Positions 15,231 to 23,836 of a stretch of DNA of 64,000 nucleotides are shown here, piece by piece (within the stretch, counting starts at the first letter, position 1; the number at the start of each line of letters is the position of its first letter). The notes under the pieces are model-generated. The model saw only the letters and a list, made by a program, of their open reading frames with translations. It had not been told where the DNA came from and did no database searches. A program made the translations under genes and the position numbers. Source of the stretch: JBEDUK01 sp963781595 (GTDB taxonomy: Bacteria > Actinomycetota > UBA4738); assembly GCA_963781595.1 (NCBI GenBank), contig CAWAGG010000006.1, forward strand, positions 2,996,017 through 3,060,016, in the 5' to 3' direction.

Positions 15231-15956
15231 ATGACGGATCTGGCCGCACTCGCGATCGCGCCCACGTTCGTCAAAGGCGTGCTCGCGGTCGCCTGCGCGG
15301 TCGTCCTGTTCATCGGGAGCATCTACCTGCTGTGCTCCGCGGTCTTCGGCCTGCGGATGGGATACCTGGTCCTGGCGACGTCGCTGTTCGCCTGGATGAT
15401 CGTCTTCGCGGCGCTGTGGGCGTTCGGCGCCCCCGGGACCCTGCGCAACGTCGGTCCGCGCGGGACCGAGGCCCACTGGCAGGTGTTCTCCGCGGCGTCG
15501 CAGCCGACCACGTCGGTGTTCCCGGAGACGGCCACGTATCCCGGTCACGGGTGGTGGGTCCCCGCCCCGAACAGCCAGTCCGCGGCGTCGATCCCGACCG
15601 TCACGACCGCGTTCCAGACCTACCTCGCCGCCCAGGCGCAGCAGCAGCTCGAGGAGCAGGGACAGACCGACGCCGAGGTCGACCCGACCCAATACGTCGT
15701 GCAGAACGTCCGGTTCTCCACGGCGAAGGACGGGACGCACCTGGCGGCGGGGACGGCGTTCTTCTCCTCTGGCGGACCGGCGATCACGGTCTACGCGTAC
15801 CACGACAGCGGCAACGTGCCCGTCTACTCGTGGGCGTTCCTGATCGTCGCGGTCGGCGGCTTCCTCATCCACGTGCCGTTCCTGGACCGCGCGGAGCGGA
15901 GCCGCAAGGCGGTCCTCACGGGGGGGACGGCTCCCGTCTGGTACGGGCCGGCCTGA
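15231..15956 (+). CDS. Three-span membrane protein of the bc operon, unknown
   Basis: Not recognised. The 241-residue product has two spans near the N-terminus (GVLAVACAVVLFIGSIYLLC and GYLVLATSLFAWMIVFAALW), a soluble domain of about 130 residues, and a final span (YSWAFLIVAVGGFLIHVPF). The soluble part, probably outside the cell, contains Gln-rich and Thr-rich stretches but no heme or metal motif. ATG 15231 follows the cytochrome c stop by seven bases, so it is almost certainly co-transcribed. A structural or assembly role in the complex is the simplest inference. Confidence 0.82.
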   Translation: MTDLAALAIAPTFVKGVLAVACAVVLFIGSIYLLCSAVFGLRMGYLVLATSLFAWMIVFAALWAFGAPGTLRNVGPRGTEAHWQVFSAASQPTTSVFPETATYPGHGWWVPAPNSQSAASIPTVTTAFQTYLAAQAQQQLEEQGQTDAEVDPTQYVVQNVRFSTAKDGTHLAAGTAFFSSGGPAITVYAYHDSGNVPVYSWAFLIVAVGGFLIHVPFLDRAERSRKAVLTGGTAPVWYGPA

Positions 15957-15973
15957 ACCGACAGCGAAAGGAC

Positions 15974-16087
15974 ATGACGACGATGCTCGCCATCACGCCG
16001 GTCACCGACGGATCCACCGCCTTCATCCTGTTCACCGTGATGATGGTGTTGATCTTCGTGACGTTGATGATCGCCATCCGCCGGTAG
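15974..16087 (+). CDS. 37-residue single-span peptide at the end of the bc operon
   Basis: A tiny gene from ATG 15974, preceded by GAAAGGA at ideal spacing. The peptide has a polar N-terminus, one span (AFILFTVMMVLIFVTLMIAI) and a two-arginine cytoplasmic end. Its position 17 bases after the previous gene, its ribosome-binding site and its size resemble the small PetL/PetN-like or CydX-like subunits of respiratory complexes. No homologue is recognised. The following 173 bases (16088-16260) contain no gene I can support. Confidence 0.65.
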   Translation: MTTMLAITPVTDGSTAFILFTVMMVLIFVTLMIAIRR

Positions 16088-16260
16088 CCCCGCCGGACGC
16101 AGGGAGTCGGTTCCGGCGACGCGAGGAGCAACCGCCGACGTCGACTGCACGTGCGCCGACACCCCGGACAGCAACCTCGGGGGATGAGGTCTACACTGCG
16201 GTTTCGTCGTCCCGACGCGGAACCGCGGGGCGACCCGATCAGCGAGCGAGGCGGTCGGTC

Positions 16261-16686
16261 ATGGCGGAACCGAGGGAACCGGAGATGTCGAGCGGGCTCG
16301 ACTACCTCGAGAAGGCGGGCAAGCTGGCGCCGATCGACAAGCGTGGCCCCGCGCACCCGGAGGGCTCGGAACCCACGTCGACGAGCTCGGACCTGACCTC
16401 CAGCCTCGAGGCGTTCGCCGCGCGGACGTTGCTCGAGACGATCCGCCGGATCGAGACGGAGAAGGGCGGCGACCACCCGGGCGCGCTCCTGTCCGAGTGC
16501 GCGAAGCAGATCGGCATGTCGGGAGAGGTGCTGATACCGCTCTCCCGTCGGCTGGAGGACGCCGGGCTGGTCAAGACGCTGAAGTCGGACGACTTCGGGA
16601 ACAACCTCGTCACCCGCACCGATGCGGCGGATCAGCTCCTCGGGTCGTCCGACCCGATCCGTGCGCTGACGAGCCTGCTGGGGTAG
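16261..16686 (+). CDS. Small protein with winged-helix-like region, unknown
   Basis: Not recognised. The 141-residue product has a polar, Ser/Thr-rich, probably unstructured first half. The helical second half (LLETIRRIETEKGGDHPGAL, ECAKQIGMSGEVLIPLSRRL, then LVKTLKSD) has the spacing of a winged-helix DNA- or protein-binding fold. No Cys or metal motif is seen. ATG 16261 follows an AG-rich stretch without a strong ribosome-binding site. It precedes another unknown gene by 13 bases, suggesting a two-gene unit. Confidence 0.62.
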   Translation: MAEPREPEMSSGLDYLEKAGKLAPIDKRGPAHPEGSEPTSTSSDLTSSLEAFAARTLLETIRRIETEKGGDHPGALLSECAKQIGMSGEVLIPLSRRLEDAGLVKTLKSDDFGNNLVTRTDAADQLLGSSDPIRALTSLLG

Positions 16687-16699
16687 AACGGCTGGCGCC

Positions 16700-17596
16700 G
16701 TGGCTCGGCGAACCGGGACACCCGGGGGGAGCCAGCATCCGTCACGACGTCGCCAGACGGGGACCTCGCGAGTCACGCTTCCTCGCCAGCCTTCGAGGTT
16801 GCTCCCCGCGGCCCTTGCGGTGATCGCCGTGGCGCTCGTGGTGGCTGGGATCGCCGCGAACGTGCCCGCAGGCATGGACCACGAGGGGGTGTACGCGCTC
16901 CTGGCGGGGCTCTTCGGGGCCGTCGTCGGCGCCTCCGAGCTGGTCTCGCGCTACCGGGACGAACCCACGCGCGCGCTGACCAGCGCCGCCGGGCTCACCT
17001 ACATGCTGATGAACGGCATCGTGTCCGGCCTGGCGTTCGGCCTGCTGACGCGGTACGCGATCGCGATGTTCCCGGGGCTGGCGAACGACCCCCTCATGAG
17101 GAGCGTGGTCGCCGGATTCGGCGCGATGGCCGTCCTCCGATCGAAGTTCTTCACCCTGCGGACCGCGAAGGGCGAAGACGTCTCCGTGGGGCCCGACGCG
17201 GCCGTCTCAGCGTTCCTGGACGCGGCGGACCGTGGAGTGGACCGATCGAGAGCTGCGCGACGACTCGCGCTCGTATTCGATGAGGCGAGCCGGGTCGACC
17301 GGCCCGAGGACGGACCCGACTTCCTCGAGATCTCGGTCGCGGCCCTGCAGAACCTCAGCGTGGACGACAAGACGAGGTTCGTCGAACGGATCAACAGCGT
17401 GGTGGGAAGTCAGTACTCGGACCGGCTCAAGCTGCAAGCGATCTGTTACGAGCTCCTGACGCTCACCGGCGAGCGCAATTTCAGCGAGATCATGGCGAAC
17501 CTCGAGACCTACGTGAGGAGCGCACCACCCGCGTCGCACGAAGACGCCTCCGTCGACGAGCCTGAGCCGCCGGCGCCGGGGGCCGCTGGAGGCTGA
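16700..17596 (+). CDS. Membrane protein with cytoplasmic helical domain, unknown
   Basis: Not recognised. About 298 residues from GTG 16700. A basic N-terminus is followed by four hydrophobic segments (LLPAALAVIAVALVVAGIAA, GVYALLAGLFGAVVGAS, LTYMLMNGIVSGLAFGLL, RSVVAGFGAMAVLRS). A soluble helical domain of about 130 residues ends in an acidic, proline-rich tail. No enzymatic motif is visible. Coupled to the upstream winged-helix-like gene; convergent with the tetrapyrrole operon. Confidence 0.6.
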   Translation: MARRTGTPGGSQHPSRRRQTGTSRVTLPRQPSRLLPAALAVIAVALVVAGIAANVPAGMDHEGVYALLAGLFGAVVGASELVSRYRDEPTRALTSAAGLTYMLMNGIVSGLAFGLLTRYAIAMFPGLANDPLMRSVVAGFGAMAVLRSKFFTLRTAKGEDVSVGPDAAVSAFLDAADRGVDRSRAARRLALVFDEASRVDRPEDGPDFLEISVAALQNLSVDDKTRFVERINSVVGSQYSDRLKLQAICYELLTLTGERNFSEIMANLETYVRSAPPASHEDASVDEPEPPAPGAAGG

Positions 17597-17625
17597 CCGC
17601 GGCCGATGCGGCGTGTTCGCTCGGG

Positions 17626-18000
17626 CTATCGTGCCGGCGCCGCGCACGAGCCCTCGCCGACCAGCCGGCCGAGGCGGTGGCGGTTCCGCGCGACCAGCCC
17701 GTAGAGGGCGTCGATCGGCCCTCCGAACGCTCCGGCGACGGAGGCGAGCGGCCTGAGGCCCGGGAGGTAGCGCATGAGGTCGGGGACGGCCGCACCGGCT
17801 GAGGAGCGCCGGCCGTCGGGCGAGAGGAGGTGCCACGATGCCATGCGCTCGGCCACGTCGAGATCGGCGAGCGCCTCGGCCGCGCGCTCACCCTGCAGCG
17901 GCGCCGCGTCGAGCCGACCCCCGCTCCACCGGATGACTCTCTGCATGCTCCAGCGGCAGAAGCCGCAGTCCCGGTCGTAGAGGAGCACCGGCCGGTTCAC
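17626..18000 (-). CDS. DCC-family thiol-disulfide oxidoreductase (DUF393)
   Basis: A 124-residue protein whose N-terminus RPVLLYDRDCGFCRWSMQRV shows the DxxCxxC redox motif of the DCC family. The middle ASWHLLSPDGRRSSAGAA and a terminal helical segment also fit the family. It overlaps hemL by four bases (GTGA), so it is the last gene of the tetrapyrrole operon. Members are thioredoxin-like; no substrate is known for this one. Confidence 0.85.
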   Translation of the reverse strand: MNRPVLLYDRDCGFCRWSMQRVIRWSGGRLDAAPLQGERAAEALADLDVAERMASWHLLSPDGRRSSAGAAVPDLMRYLPGLRPLASVAGAFGGPIDALYGLVARNRHRLGRLVGEGSCAAPAR

Positions 18001-19301
18001 GGTGCCAGCGTAGCCGGGGCGTGCGCCTCCGCGGCCAGCCAGCCGCGCACGGCCTCGACGATGCGGTCGACCTCGGGCGCCCCGTGCGCCGTCCCCGGGA
18101 ACCAGGCCTCGTAGCCTGAGGGTGGGAGGTACACGCCGCGCTCGAGCATCCCGTGGAAGAAGCGCCCGTAGCGGGCGTGATCGGCGGCCCTCGCGGACGC
18201 GTGATCGCGCACCGGCTCGTCGGTGAAGGACACCGAGAGCAGCGGACCGACCCTGTTGACGCGGTTCGGTACGCCGGCCAGGGTCAAGGCCTCTGCGAGC
18301 GCGGCCACCAGCGTCCGGACCAACGCCTCCAGCACGTCGTGAGGGCGTTCGCGCTCGATCAGGTCGAGGGTCGCCAGGCCGGCCGCGACCGCGACCGGGT
18401 TCCCCGACAGGGTGCCCGCCTGGTAGACCGGTCCCACGGGCGCCAGGCCCTCCATCGCGTCGGCCCGCCCGCCGAAGGCCGCCAGCGGCAGCCCGCCACC
18501 GAGGATCTTCCCGAGCACCGTGAGGTCGGGCGTGACGCCGAACCGTTCCTGCGCACCGCCGGGCGCCAGCCGGAACCCGGTGATTACCTCGTCGAAGATC
18601 AGCAGGGCGCCGGTGCGGTCGCACCCGTCCCGCAGCGCCTCGAGGAACCCGGGCTCGGGTGGCACGACCCCGATGTTCGCCGCGACCGGCTCGACGATCA
18701 CGCACGCCAGGCGATCGCCGGCGGCGTCGAGCGCCAGGTAAAAGCGTTCGACGTCGTTGTACGGGATCACGATCGTGTCGGCGACGGCGCCCTCGGTCAC
18801 GCCGGCCGATCCCGGGAGGGCGAACGTCGCGACCCCCGACCCGGCGCTCGCGAGCAGCGCGTCCGAATGGCCGTGGTAGCAGCCGTCGAACTTGAGCACG
18901 GCCGGACGCGCGGTGACCCCGCGTGCGAGGCGGACGGCGCTCATGGCCGCCTCGGTCCCCGACGAGACCAGCCGGAGCATCTCCACGGAGGGGACCATCG
19001 CGCGAACGCGTTCGGCGAGGAGGACCTCGCCTTCCGTCGGAGCGCCGAACGTCGTGCCCCGCGTCGCCGCCTGCGCCGCGGCGCCGACGACCTCCGGTCG
19101 CGCGTGACCGAACAGCAGGGCGCCCCAGGACTGGACGAGGTCGACGTACGCGCGGCCGTCCACGTCCTCGAGCCACGCGCCCGCTCCGCGAGCCACGAAG
19201 ACGGGCGTCCCGCCCACGCCGCCGAACGCGCGCACCGGCGAGTTCACGCCGCCGGGGATCGCGACGCGCGCCCGCTCGAAGAGTTCGCTCGACCGGCTCA
19301 T
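17997..19301 (-). CDS. hemL: Glutamate-1-semialdehyde 2,1-aminomutase
   Basis: A 434-residue PLP enzyme that converts glutamate-1-semialdehyde to 5-aminolevulinate, the second step of the C5 pathway. Family motifs include the start SSELFERARVAIPGGVNSPV, SSGTEAAMSAVRLAR, FDGCYHGHSD, LLIFDEVITGFRLA and VLGKILGGGLPLAAFGG with the PLP-binding lysine. Length is normal. ATG 19301 overlaps the preceding VOC gene by four bases. Pairing with hemA in the same operon confirms 5-aminolevulinate is made from glutamyl-tRNA. Confidence 0.97.
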   Translation of the reverse strand: MSRSSELFERARVAIPGGVNSPVRAFGGVGGTPVFVARGAGAWLEDVDGRAYVDLVQSWGALLFGHARPEVVGAAAQAATRGTTFGAPTEGEVLLAERVRAMVPSVEMLRLVSSGTEAAMSAVRLARGVTARPAVLKFDGCYHGHSDALLASAGSGVATFALPGSAGVTEGAVADTIVIPYNDVERFYLALDAAGDRLACVIVEPVAANIGVVPPEPGFLEALRDGCDRTGALLIFDEVITGFRLAPGGAQERFGVTPDLTVLGKILGGGLPLAAFGGRADAMEGLAPVGPVYQAGTLSGNPVAVAAGLATLDLIERERPHDVLEALVRTLVAALAEALTLAGVPNRVNRVGPLLSVSFTDEPVRDHASARAADHARYGRFFHGMLERGVYLPPSGYEAWFPGTAHGAPEVDRIVEAVRGWLAAEAHAPATLAP

Positions 19302-19726
19302 TGCAGACAGAACTCGTTGCCCTCGGGATCGCGCATCACGATCCAGAACTCACCTCGCTGGTCGACGGTCGCCACGAGGGTCGCGCCGAGGCCCCCGGCG
19401 CGCTCGGCCTCACGCTGCGTTCGGTCGCGACGCTCGTCACCCTCCAGGCCGGCGCCGACGTTCACGTCCAGGTGCACGCGGTTCTTCGCCGTCTTGCCCT
19501 CCGGCACCCTCTGGAAGAAGAGCCGAGGGCCGACGCCAGCAGGGTCGACGCGCGCGTCGGCATCGTTCCAGCGCTCCTCGGGGATGCCGTGATCGAGCGC
19601 CCACGCGTCCCACGAGGCGAAGCCATCGGGCGGTTCCTGCGCGACGTACCCGAGCAGGTCCGCCCAGAACGATGCCAGGCGCGCCGGGTCGGCGCAGTCG
19701 AACGTCACCTGGAAGCTGGTGGCCAT
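19298..19726 (-). CDS. VOC/glyoxalase-family protein
   Basis: A 142-residue protein with two beta-alpha-beta-beta-beta modules. The N-terminal module is SFQVTFDCADPARLASFWAD. The C-terminal module ends in FWIVMRDPEGNEFCLQ, the usual metal-site strand of the glyoxalase/bleomycin-resistance fold. The subfamily (Glyoxalase_6-like) is common in Actinomycetota and has no agreed substrate. It is inserted between hemB and hemL and overlaps hemL by four bases, so it is co-expressed; a role in tetrapyrrole synthesis is unproven. Confidence 0.85.
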   Translation of the reverse strand: MATSFQVTFDCADPARLASFWADLLGYVAQEPPDGFASWDAWALDHGIPEERWNDADARVDPAGVGPRLFFQRVPEGKTAKNRVHLDVNVGAGLEGDERRDRTQREAERAGGLGATLVATVDQRGEFWIVMRDPEGNEFCLQ

Positions 19727-19748
19727 CCGCCTCCCTCCCGGTACCGGC

Positions 19749-20735
19749 CTACCCGTCGGCGAGCCAGCCCGCCGCGTCCTTCGCGTGGTAGGTCAGGATC
19801 AGATCGGCACCGGCACGACGGATACCGGTCAGAACCTCCAGCACGGTGCGTCGTTCGTCCAGCCATCCGGCGAGCGCCGCGGCCTTGACCATGGCGTACT
19901 CGCCGCTGACGTTGTAGGCGGCGACCGGGACCCCGGCCGCTTCGTCCGCCGCTCGGCGCACGATGTCCAGGTACGCCAGGGCGGGCTTCACCATGACGAT
20001 GTCGGCGCCCTCGGCGATGTCCGCGTGCACCTCGCGGAGCGCTTCGTCGGCATTCGCCACGTCCATCTGGTAGCCGGCGCGATCGCCGAACCGCGGCGCG
20101 CACTCCGCGGCGTCACGGAACGGGCCATAGAAGGCGGACGCGAACTTCGCCGCGTACGCCAGGATGCCCGTCCGCTGGGAACCGGCCCCGTCGAGCTCGT
20201 CACGGATCGCGGCTACCTGACCGTCCATCATGCCCGACGGCGCGACCAGGTCGACCCCCGCCTCCGCCTGCGCCAGCGCGATCCGCCGGTAGCGCACGAG
20301 CGTGCCGTCGTTGTCCACTTCGCCGTCGTCGCCCAGCACCCCGCAGTGGCCGTGGTCCGTGTACTCGTCCAGACAGAGATCGGCGATCACCACGCGATCG
20401 TCGCCGAACTCGTCCCGCAGGGCCCGGATCGCGCGCTGCGCGATCCCGTCCGGGTTCCAGGCCTCCGAGCCCTCGGCGTTCTTCCGTTCCGGGACGCCGA
20501 ACAGGACGAACCCGAGGACGCCCGCCGCCGCCGTCTCGACCGCCTCCTTGCGCAACGACTCGAGCGTGTGCTGGAACTGTCCGGGCATCGAGGCGATCGG
20601 CGCGGGTTCGTCGATCCCTTCCTTGACGAACAGCGGCGCGATCAGCTGCCGAGGGCTCAGGTCGGTCTCGCGCGCGAGCGCTCGGAGCGCGGCGGTGCGC
20701 CGCATCCGGCGCGGGCGATGCGTCGGGAAGCTCAT
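19749..20735 (-). CDS. hemB: Delta-aminolevulinic acid dehydratase (porphobilinogen synthase)
   Basis: A 328-residue enzyme joining two 5-aminolevulinates into porphobilinogen. The two Schiff-base lysines lie in YAAKFASAFYGPFRDA and MVKPALAYLD. The metal loop reads DLCLDEYTDHGHCG, a two-cysteine variant of the zinc site that is usual in Actinomycetota. ATG 20735 is chosen because the family starts about there (FPTHRPRRMRRTAALRAL). It lies 13 bases after the hemD stop in operon order hemA-hemC-hemD-hemB. Confidence 0.96.
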   Translation of the reverse strand: MSFPTHRPRRMRRTAALRALARETDLSPRQLIAPLFVKEGIDEPAPIASMPGQFQHTLESLRKEAVETAAAGVLGFVLFGVPERKNAEGSEAWNPDGIAQRAIRALRDEFGDDRVVIADLCLDEYTDHGHCGVLGDDGEVDNDGTLVRYRRIALAQAEAGVDLVAPSGMMDGQVAAIRDELDGAGSQRTGILAYAAKFASAFYGPFRDAAECAPRFGDRAGYQMDVANADEALREVHADIAEGADIVMVKPALAYLDIVRRAADEAAGVPVAAYNVSGEYAMVKAAALAGWLDERRTVLEVLTGIRRAGADLILTYHAKDAAGWLADG

Positions 20736-20748
20736 CGTGCGGCCGATG

Positions 20749-21519
20749 CTAGCGGGTCCGGCGCGGACGGACCGCGCGCTCGACGGCCGCCGCGAGCGCT
20801 TCGACCGTGTGGGGCCGAGCCACGGCCGAAACCCGGAATCCATCCGCCCGTGCCTCGCGCGCGGTGACGGGCCCGATGCAGACGAACCTGGGCTCGCCGG
20901 CCATCGTGGTCACCGGCGGCCCCGCCAGCGCGCGCACGAAGCCGCGCACGGTCGAGGCGCTCGTGAAGGTGACGGCGTCGACCCCGCCCGCCTCCAGCGC
21001 GGCGCGGGCGATCGCCGGCAGGCGGATCGCGAGGACCGTCCGGTACGCGTCGATCCTCGTCGGCGCCCAGCCCTTCGACCGCAGGGCATCCTCCAGCCCG
21101 GGCGGTGCGATGTCGGCGCGGAGGCACAGGACCCGTCCCTCGCCGCGCGGGAAGGCGCGCGCGAGCGCCTCGGTCTCGTACACCCGGGGCAGGAGGTCGG
21201 GCCGCTGGCCTGTCCAGGCGGCGAGCGCGTCGGCGGTCCCCTCCCCCACCGCGGCCACCCGCGCGCGCAGCTCGTCCGCGCCGAGCCGTTGTGACAGGAC
21301 GTCGACGGTCGCGCGGCTCGTGAGCGTGATCCACGTGAACTCACCGGCCGCGAGATCGGCGAGCGCCCGGTCGAGCACTCGCGAGCGCGCGGGACGGATC
21401 CGGATCGAGGGCGCGACCAGCGTCGCGGCGCCACGCGCCTCGAGGAGCGCGGCCAGGTCGTCAGCCTGCTCGCGAGGGCGGGTGATCAGGACCGTCCGTC
21501 CATCCAGCGGACGGTTCAC
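20749..21519 (-). CDS. hemD: Uroporphyrinogen-III synthase
   Basis: A 256-residue protein that closes hydroxymethylbilane with inversion of ring D. This poorly conserved family is recognised here by LDGRTVLITRPREQADDLAA at the start, FTWITLTSRATVDVL, and VDAVTFTSASTVRGFVRAL followed by FVCIGPVTAREARADGF near the end. GTG 21519 overlaps the hemC stop by four bases. In many Actinomycetota HemD is fused to a methyltransferase or regulator; here it is free-standing. Confidence 0.9.
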   Translation of the reverse strand: MNRPLDGRTVLITRPREQADDLAALLEARGAATLVAPSIRIRPARSRVLDRALADLAAGEFTWITLTSRATVDVLSQRLGADELRARVAAVGEGTADALAAWTGQRPDLLPRVYETEALARAFPRGEGRVLCLRADIAPPGLEDALRSKGWAPTRIDAYRTVLAIRLPAIARAALEAGGVDAVTFTSASTVRGFVRALAGPPVTTMAGEPRFVCIGPVTAREARADGFRVSAVARPHTVEALAAAVERAVRPRRTR

Positions 21520-22451
21520 CGGCCTGCGGCCCGGTCGAGGATCGCCGCGGCGCCTGCGGCCAGGAGCGACGCGGCCACCCGGTCGGCCGCGAGCACGGGC
21601 GTCTCCGCTTCGGCGTCGGCCTCCAGCGTCCCCGTCCCGTCCGGGCGGATCACCCGCGCTCGGAGCGAGACGCCCCCGGCCGTCGGCTGCGCGAGCGCGC
21701 CGAGGGGCATCGCGCAGCCGCCTCCGAGCCCGAGCACCAGCCGCCGTTCGGCTTCGAAGGCCATCCGCGATGCGGCATCGTCGAGCATCACGACCAGCTC
21801 GAGCGTCGCCGCGTCGGCCGTTCGCGTCTGCACGGCCAGGGCGCCCTGCCCCGGCGCGGGCACCATCTCGTCGACGTCGAACGGCGTCACGTGCGGCGGT
21901 TCGAGCCCGAGCCTGACGAGACCGGCCGCGGCGAGCACCAGGGCGCCGACCTCGCCCTCCGCCATCCTCCGCAGCCGGGTATCGACGTTGCCCTGGAGGT
22001 CGACGACCCGTGCGTCCGGCCGTGCGCACAGGAGCTGCGCGCGCCGGCGGAGGCTCGACGTGCCGATCGCCGAACCGGCGGGCAGGGCCTCCTCTCGGGT
22101 GACGAGCACGTCCCGCGGGTCCGACCGTCCCGGGATCGCGGCTACCACGACGCCCTCTGGGTCATCGGCCGGCAGGTCCTTCGCCGAATGCACCGCCAGA
22201 TCGATCCGGGCCTCCAGGAGCGCAACGACGATCTCGTGGACGAACAGGCCCTTGAGGCCCGCCGCTCGCGCCGGCGGCGGGGCCGCGGGAGCGCCGACCT
22301 GGACCGCTCGATCGCCGGACGTGACGATCGGGACGATCTCGACGTCGACCTCGACGCCGCGGTCGGCGGCGGCGCGGCCGAGTGCCGAGGCGACCTCCGC
22401 GGCCTGCGCGAGCGCGAGTTTCGACCGTCGCGTCCCGAGCCGGAGCCGCAC
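21516..22451 (-). CDS. hemC: Hydroxymethylbilane synthase (porphobilinogen deaminase)
   Basis: A 311-residue enzyme that polymerises four porphobilinogens on a dipyrromethane cofactor. The start RLRLGTRRSKLALAQA, the catalytic HSAKDLPADDPEG and IGTSSLRRRAQLL are present. The cofactor-binding cysteine is in GGGCAMPLGALA. Between the active-site loop and KGLFVHEI there is an Ala/Pro-rich insertion (GAPAAPPPARAAG) of several residues. GTG 22451 lies five bases after the hemA stop. Confidence 0.95.
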   Translation of the reverse strand: MRLRLGTRRSKLALAQAAEVASALGRAAADRGVEVDVEIVPIVTSGDRAVQVGAPAAPPPARAAGLKGLFVHEIVVALLEARIDLAVHSAKDLPADDPEGVVVAAIPGRSDPRDVLVTREEALPAGSAIGTSSLRRRAQLLCARPDARVVDLQGNVDTRLRRMAEGEVGALVLAAAGLVRLGLEPPHVTPFDVDEMVPAPGQGALAVQTRTADAATLELVVMLDDAASRMAFEAERRLVLGLGGGCAMPLGALAQPTAGGVSLRARVIRPDGTGTLEADAEAETPVLAADRVAASLLAAGAAAILDRAAGR

Positions 22452-22456
22452 GGACG

Positions 22457-23760
22457 TCAGACGCCGGGCCGGTGCTCCAGCCCGAACAGTTCGGCGAGCG
22501 CGAGCGCGTGCTGGTCGGTCCCCGCGACGGATAGCTCCTTGACGCGCACGATGGGCTCGTGGAGCAGCTTCGCGACGATCGCGCGCGCCATGGCCTCCAC
22601 GGCCTCGCGCTGCGCGGGCGAGAGCCCGTCGAGCTTCGCCAGCGCCCTCGACAGCTCGGCCTCGCGGATCCGATCCCCGCGGGCCCGGAGCGCCTGGATC
22701 AGCGGAGCGAGGCGGGCGGCCTGTCGGCGAACGCCGTACCGGGCGACCTCCTCCCTGACGATCGCCGAACCGGCCGCGAGCGCCTCGTGGGCGGGCGCCC
22801 CGCGCCGCGCTTCGGCGGCGAGGTCGTCGACGTCGACGAGCATCACGCCCGGCAGATCGCCGACGGCGGGATCGACGTCGCGGGGCACCGCCAGGTCCAG
22901 GACGAACATCGCCGCGTCGTCCGGCTCGACCGGCCTGGTCGGCGCCGCATACCGAGCGACGCCGGCCTCGCGCACGTCGCGCGCGTGTATCACGACGCCG
23001 GCGGCGCCGGTGCACGCGACGATCACGTCGGCACCCGACATCGCCCGCGCCAGGGCATGCAGCCCGTGCGCCTCGGCCCCGTGGCGCTCGGCCAACGCCC
23101 TCGCGCGTTCGGGGCTCCGGTTCGCGATCGCCACGCGGGCGGCCCCCCGGTCCCTGAGGACCTTGACGGCGAGCGAGGCCATCTGACCGGCCCCGATCAC
23201 CGCCGCGCCGCGTCCCCGGATCCCGCCGAGGTGTCCTTCGGCGAGGTTCAACCCGGCCTCCACCATGGCCTCCGGCGCGGCGCCGATCGACGTCTCGGCC
23301 CGCACGCGCCGCCCGGCGCGGATCGCGGCGCGGAACAGCGCAGCGAGCTCCGGCCCGGCGGCAGCTTCGGCCTGCGCGACGCGGAAAGCCCCCCGGACCT
23401 GCGCCAGGATCTGGGGTTCGCCGACCACCATCGAGTCCATACCGGCGGCGACCGCGAAGAGGTGGCTCGCCGCGTCCGTCTCGTAGTGCGCGTAGAGGGG
23501 CTCCTCGAACGCGTCCGGATCGAGCTCACCGGACGCCGCCAGGAACCGCTTCAGCGCGAGGAAGCCCGCGTGGTAGCTCTCGACCTCCGCGTAGACCTCG
23601 ACGCGGTTGCAGGTCGACAGGATGACCGCACGCGCCCGATCGCGTCCTCGTCCATCAGGAGCCGGAACGCCTTCGGCACCTCCTCGTCGGCGATCGCCAG
23701 CCTCTCGAGGAGCTCGACCGAGGCATGCCGGTGCGACACGCCGAGCGCGAGGATCGCCAT
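22457..23760 (-). CDS. hemA: Glutamyl-tRNA reductase, interrupted by a one-base frameshift
   Basis: The first enzyme of the C5 pathway, reducing glutamyl-tRNA to glutamate-1-semialdehyde. The N-terminus from ATG 23760 (MAILALGVSHRHASVELLER) is in one frame. From VILSTCNRVEVYAEV, which holds the catalytic cysteine, to the C-terminus it is in another. The break lies at about 23631-23650 and is repaired by adding one base. Beyond it are the NADPH domain (AAVIGAGQMASLAVKVL, VAIANRSPERARALAE) and the dimerisation helix region, both intact. The gene heads the hem operon, 76 bases after rex. Since hemC/D/B/L are intact and the pathway needs HemA, a sequencing error is likelier than gene death. Confidence 0.88.
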
Positions 23761-23836
23761 CAGGCGTCCCCGGCGGCCGGGTGGCGCCGTCGGCTCGGTC
23801 GCCGTACACAGGGCCGGGAGCTCACGTCGGACAACC

